Assembly (NCBI GenBank): GCA_001931905.2
Contig: MSJI02000250.1
Coordinates: 1 to 46,020, forward strand
Source of the DNA: Cladosporium sp. IMV 00045
Taxonomy: Eukaryota > Ascomycota > Dothideomycetes > Cladosporiales > Cladosporiaceae
DNA: 46,020 bases
Direction: 5' to 3'
The notes below the pieces were generated by a model. It had not been told where the DNA came from, searched no databases, and saw only the letters and a list, made by a program, of their open reading frames with translations. This document shows, one piece after another, positions 42,762-46,020 of the stretch (positions are counted from its first letter, which is position 1; each line of letters opens with the position of its first letter). The position numbers and the translations under genes were made by a program.

Positions 42762-44097
42762 TGGGAAATCGCTCTGATTTGATGATGTCAGACCAAGTTT
42801 ATGTTTTTATATTGCAAATTTTCAAATGCATTCAGGGCCCTCTATTTCTGACCAACGTAGGGATTTAGGAAAGCACTGAAAGGATTAGAATATTCTGCAA
42901 GAGGTGAAAACGCAGGGAAATGGCTTCTTGGACACACTGCGTCTGATAGATGGCGCATGACTTTGCAGGATATCGTTCATTGTAAGATGGCATTCGCACT
43001 GCCTTGCAGGATTGCCACTATTTCCGTGTGCCAGAGACGAGGTCGGTCACTACGACTTGATGGCAAGGCTACTTTTGCCGCGCACAAGGGTCCGCCTGTT
43101 GTAGCGGTGTTTGACAATTAAGATGCTCAGTATACTTACCTATGGAGGCCTGCCGGTACTCAAAAGCACACTATTGAAGATTTGGTGGGTTCGCGCATGG
43201 CGATCAGCTTCTGGGGCTTTGTCAATTTGGCTGGTGAGTTCTAGGGTTAGGGTTGGGGTTGGTCCTTGGTTACGTCCGAAGTTGTCTAGTCGGTAGAATA
43301 CACAACATGATGCAGTATTTGATAACCGAAACAGCCAACAAGCTCTCGAGAACAATATACCGATGGAATGAGTGCTCCGCAAGACTAAGTGCGCGAGTGG
43401 CATTGAAAATAGGGCATTCCATTCGAAAGCTGAGACTCCCTTCCAGAAATGAACTTCGTCGACTTGATTTCAACTTCGCTTCCATCGCACAACCGAGGAC
43501 AACATGTATTATCCTTTGAGCAAACACCGAATACTCATGCTAACCATTACTGTTGACAACAAATGCAACATAAGACCCAGTCCCAAAACAATGGCATCAT
43601 CGCCGTCTCGACAAACCTCTCTTCGTCCCCAATACATGCTGTGACGAAGCGACGGCACCCATAAGATCTGTATGCACACCGCAGTGTCCCTGTCTCTACC
43701 CTCACATAAACGCACATCGCTCGAGAACCTGTCTTGTATCAGACTTGACATCCCCCTAGGTTCTTATCCTCCAACTCCGAGCTGAGGCACCCGCATCAGA
43801 CACCCCCATCAGAATGGCAATGCGACTATCGGTCGATGAGTGCACTGTGGATCGGCATCACCCTCCACCAACAAGACCATACATGCACACAAATTGGCAT
43901 GCGGAGACTTTTCCTGGAAGAATTCACTTCCTGTCCACTTTCACTTACACACATCCGAAATAGGAAGGCGCGCCTTCCCCCCTCCATCCATCCAGCTCAC
44001 TGGTCCCATCTTCAGGGATACAGCAGCAGCGCAGCTGGATCGCTCTTGCCTCATTTGCAAGTATGTTGTATATGCAAACTTGATCTACCTTCATCAA
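42762..44097. other. Intergenic with a short telomere-like repeat
   Basis: No protein gene is recognised between tRNA-Asn and tRNA-Glu. The only notable item is a short TTAGGG-type run at 43242-43262, listed separately. Confidence 0.5.
43242..43262 (+). repeat. Short interstitial telomere-like repeat
   Basis: The sequence TAGGGTTAGGGTTGGGGTTG is two TTAGGG-type units followed by a TTGGGG variant. The fungal telomere unit is normally TTAGGG. With only about 21 nt this may be chance or a repair scar. Confidence 0.5.
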
Positions 44098-44201
44098 TCC
44101 GATGTGGTCTAGTGGCTAGGATTTGTCGCTCTCATTCTTCACTTGTTTCGATATGTGAGATCAGTGCCGACAAGGCCGGGGTTCAATTCCCCGCGTCGGA
44201 A
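44098..44201 (+). tRNA. tRNA-Glu(CTC) with a 32-nt intron
   Basis: The acceptor TCCGATG pairs with CGTCGGA (one T-G) and the discriminator is A. The anticodon stem TGTCG/CGACA is perfect and encloses anticodon CTC (44131-44133). The intron is 44135-44166, after position 37. The T arm is CGGGG-TTCAATT-CCCCG. Box A reads TGGTCTAGTGG. All elements fit a functional nuclear tRNA-Glu. Confidence 0.93.
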
Positions 44202-45788
44202 GATTCTTTTGCTCTTGAACGTGGGCATATCAGAACTTTTGGACTGGTTGCACGCAAGAGGGCAGAAGCCACTATTTAGTCAAAAGGGACATGGTGAAGG
44301 GAAGACGAGAGGCTGCGGAGGTTTGGACGTTGGAAGAAGCGTGTAAGTCTTCAGCATTGCTCTCAAGACGATGTTGTTCACGGCTTGAAGTACAGTACAT
44401 GGCACATGGGTTGAGACATTTATAGGATAGAAGGGGGCAGTAGATACTTCAGTACATGCTGAGCTAGCTGAAATCATTCAATTGGTTGACTCCGAGTCTC
44501 TTCGAGTCGGCCTACAACGGTTCGCATCGCGGTGTCTCAAGGCCGTGCGATCGAAGAAAGTGGTGTGGCGAAACCACCGAACGATCTCAGCACTGCTGTC
44601 TGCCGCTTTATGGTGTTGGAGCAAATTGACCGCGAACGGTAGCCATTTCTCTGTAGCAAAGGTTGGTTTGAGCGATTGCGCTGCAGTAGTCTACTCATAA
44701 GCAGCGAATCGTTGGTCGCGCGCAGTGACCGGAAGGGAGAGGGCTCCAACTGAACGAGCAGATGTAGGAAGATCCAGATGTGCTGGATGATGTTACAGTC
44801 GTGTGGGCACAAGCACTCCCTGCTCCAAGACTGCTTGCGATCTGCTTCGAGCTTGTGCAGAAAATTTCTGTGAACGGTATGAGCTCGAAACGCTCGGTGC
44901 GCTCCGTTGGCGAGCATGAGGGAATCCTTGATTTCCGTACTACGATGCTGGTAAAGTCGTGATCAAGAAGAACGCCGTAAGTCAAGCTTTGAAGTCGGGT
45001 CGGCTCCAGGTAGTGTCAGAGACTTCGGTATGGCGATCGATTCATTTGGCTGGTTGATCAGGGCATGAGCTGTTCATGAGGACCGCGCGAGAGCAAAGAT
45101 TATTATATTGGTGCTGTCCTCCAGCTAGTCAAGACTCATCAAGCGCCTGGTACTCTTCCTCAATCCGACCACTGCACATAACCTTCTCCTACCGCCTCGT
45201 GCCTTTTGCACGAGAACAACAGATGAAAGTAAGGGACCTGTCAGACATACCGCCAAACCCTCCCAGAGCGGCCGGCCGAAGCCAGACACCGAACTGGGCT
45301 GAGATCATCGCCACACAGCAAGCTGCGCACGTCGGCATCACTCTTGGGCTCGGGGCATCGGCTCATCAGCCAGGTTGGAGTCTGTGGCTCATGTAGAGAA
45401 CACAGTTATGGACGTTTACTATAGAAATGATTCTATGAAGTCTGAGAGGAGGCTGTTAGAATGCTGTATTGCACAGTAGGGGGTCTGATTGGGTACTCAC
45501 AAAGTCGCGTGAAGAAAAGAAAACTCAGAGAGCGCGTCGAGAAGCAAATATTTGTATCTTCTCTGCAGCGCCAAGACCTGGCTGGAGCGCCCGGCTTCAC
45601 TCCGGTACCGCGGCTCGCCTTCCGCGCTTCCAGAGCGTCATCTCTCTAAACATCGTCGAGCTTCACTTACATCGAGGCAGCAATAGCAGGCAGCAATTGC
45701 AGGCAACGACTCGAATCCTCGCGCTGGATAGTCAACGAAACACCTCTTTCTGGACTACAACACAATCACAATCATCATCACCGCCAAC
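44202..45788. other. Intergenic, no gene recognised
   Basis: Overlapping short frames on both strands (for example 44537-44917 minus) show no motif. The last 150 nt form a CA-rich leader in front of the gene at 45789. Confidence 0.45.
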
Positions 45789-46020
45789 ATGGCATACTCC
45801 GCAGGCCTTCCAGCGCCTACTTTCGATCTCGAAGCCTGGAGCAGCAACTACACTGGCCCACTACTGCCGTATCGCCTCGCCCATGTTGCTGTAACATGTC
45901 CACCTCTTTCCCAGCACGCTCTCAGTCTAGCCATCGCTTCCGCAAAGAATGGCAAAGATGTTTCTCTCTACCGCCGACTCGTTGAACTCGCCTCAATGCT
46001 GGACCTCAAGGAGCTCGCTT
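45789..46020 (+). CDS. CSN1: COP9 signalosome subunit 1 (N-terminal part, cut by window end)
   Basis: The ATG at 45789 (CCAACATGG context after a CA-rich leader) opens a frame that runs off the window after 77 residues. The start FDLEAWSSNYTG, then a CPPLSQHALSLAI helix and DVSLYRRLVELA, matches the N-terminal region of CSN1, where other members read (D)LE.Y...Y.G, then CP.L...AL..A and Y..L. The PCI domain would lie beyond the edge. CSN1 is a scaffold subunit of the COP9 signalosome, a nuclear and cytoplasmic complex that removes Nedd8 from cullins and so controls SCF ligases. This stretch is readable without an intron. Rpn7, the related proteasome lid subunit, is the main alternative. Confidence 0.7.
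   Translation, partial: MAYSAGLPAPTFDLEAWSSNYTGPLLPYRLAHVAVTCPPLSQHALSLAIASAKNGKDVSLYRRLVELASMLDLKELA

Noticed and set aside
1..46020. CRISPR arrays, bacterial operons or prophage
   Set aside because: The sequence is fungal nuclear DNA with spliceosomal introns; no regular spaced repeats were seen.

Overview
The window looks like nuclear DNA of a filamentous ascomycete, probably a dothideomycete. Protein genes are split by short introns (47-74 nt in most confident cases) with GT...CTNAY...AG signals. The gene families are typical of such fungi: class I hydrophobin, Zn2Cys6 regulator, TauD dioxygenase, Dal5-type permease, and many F-box or F-box-like proteins. Four tRNA genes all carry an intron after position 37. 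No genus is claimed; the hydrophobin resembles the Cladosporium/Mycosphaerella type.

Layout. 1-3.8 kb: a small cold-shock-domain protein, a secreted class I hydrophobin, then tRNA-Lys(CTT). 3.85-5.3 kb: a decayed Ty1/Copia Gag remnant beside that tRNA. 5.85-9.1 kb: a secreted BPL_N (glutamine-amidotransferase-like) protein and a Zn2Cys6 transcription factor. 9.9-12.5 kb: a short F-box-like protein, a small secreted Cys-rich protein on the minus strand, and tRNA-Gln(CTG). 13.7-17.9 kb: two related F-box proteins in tandem, the first carrying an apparent one-base frameshift. 18.0-22.0 kb: a TauD-family dioxygenase and a Dal5/Fen2-type transporter, transcribed divergently, which together look like a sulfonate or related organic-acid uptake and oxidation module. 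22-29.7 kb: gene-poor, with only weak candidates. 29.7-42 kb: an F-box protein, an unrecognised protein, an Amidoligase_2 protein, an acidic protein interrupted by an in-frame TAG, a 2EXR/F-box-like protein with a tandem peptide repeat, and another F-box protein. 42.6-44.2 kb: tRNA-Asn(GTT) and tRNA-Glu(CTC). The window ends inside a gene that reads as COP9 signalosome subunit 1.

Functionally the strongest theme is substrate-adaptor proteins for SCF ubiquitin ligases: five F-box-type genes plus one 2EXR-like gene. A COP9 signalosome subunit, which belongs to the complex that deneddylates cullins, lies at the right edge. Physical proximity is observed; a functional link is only inference.

The best second-look items are the frameshifted F-box gene, the in-frame TAG followed by 84 open codons, a 42-nt in-frame optional intron inside the amidoligase, and the dioxygenase/transporter pair. 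I did not find a clear, wholly new multi-gene system.
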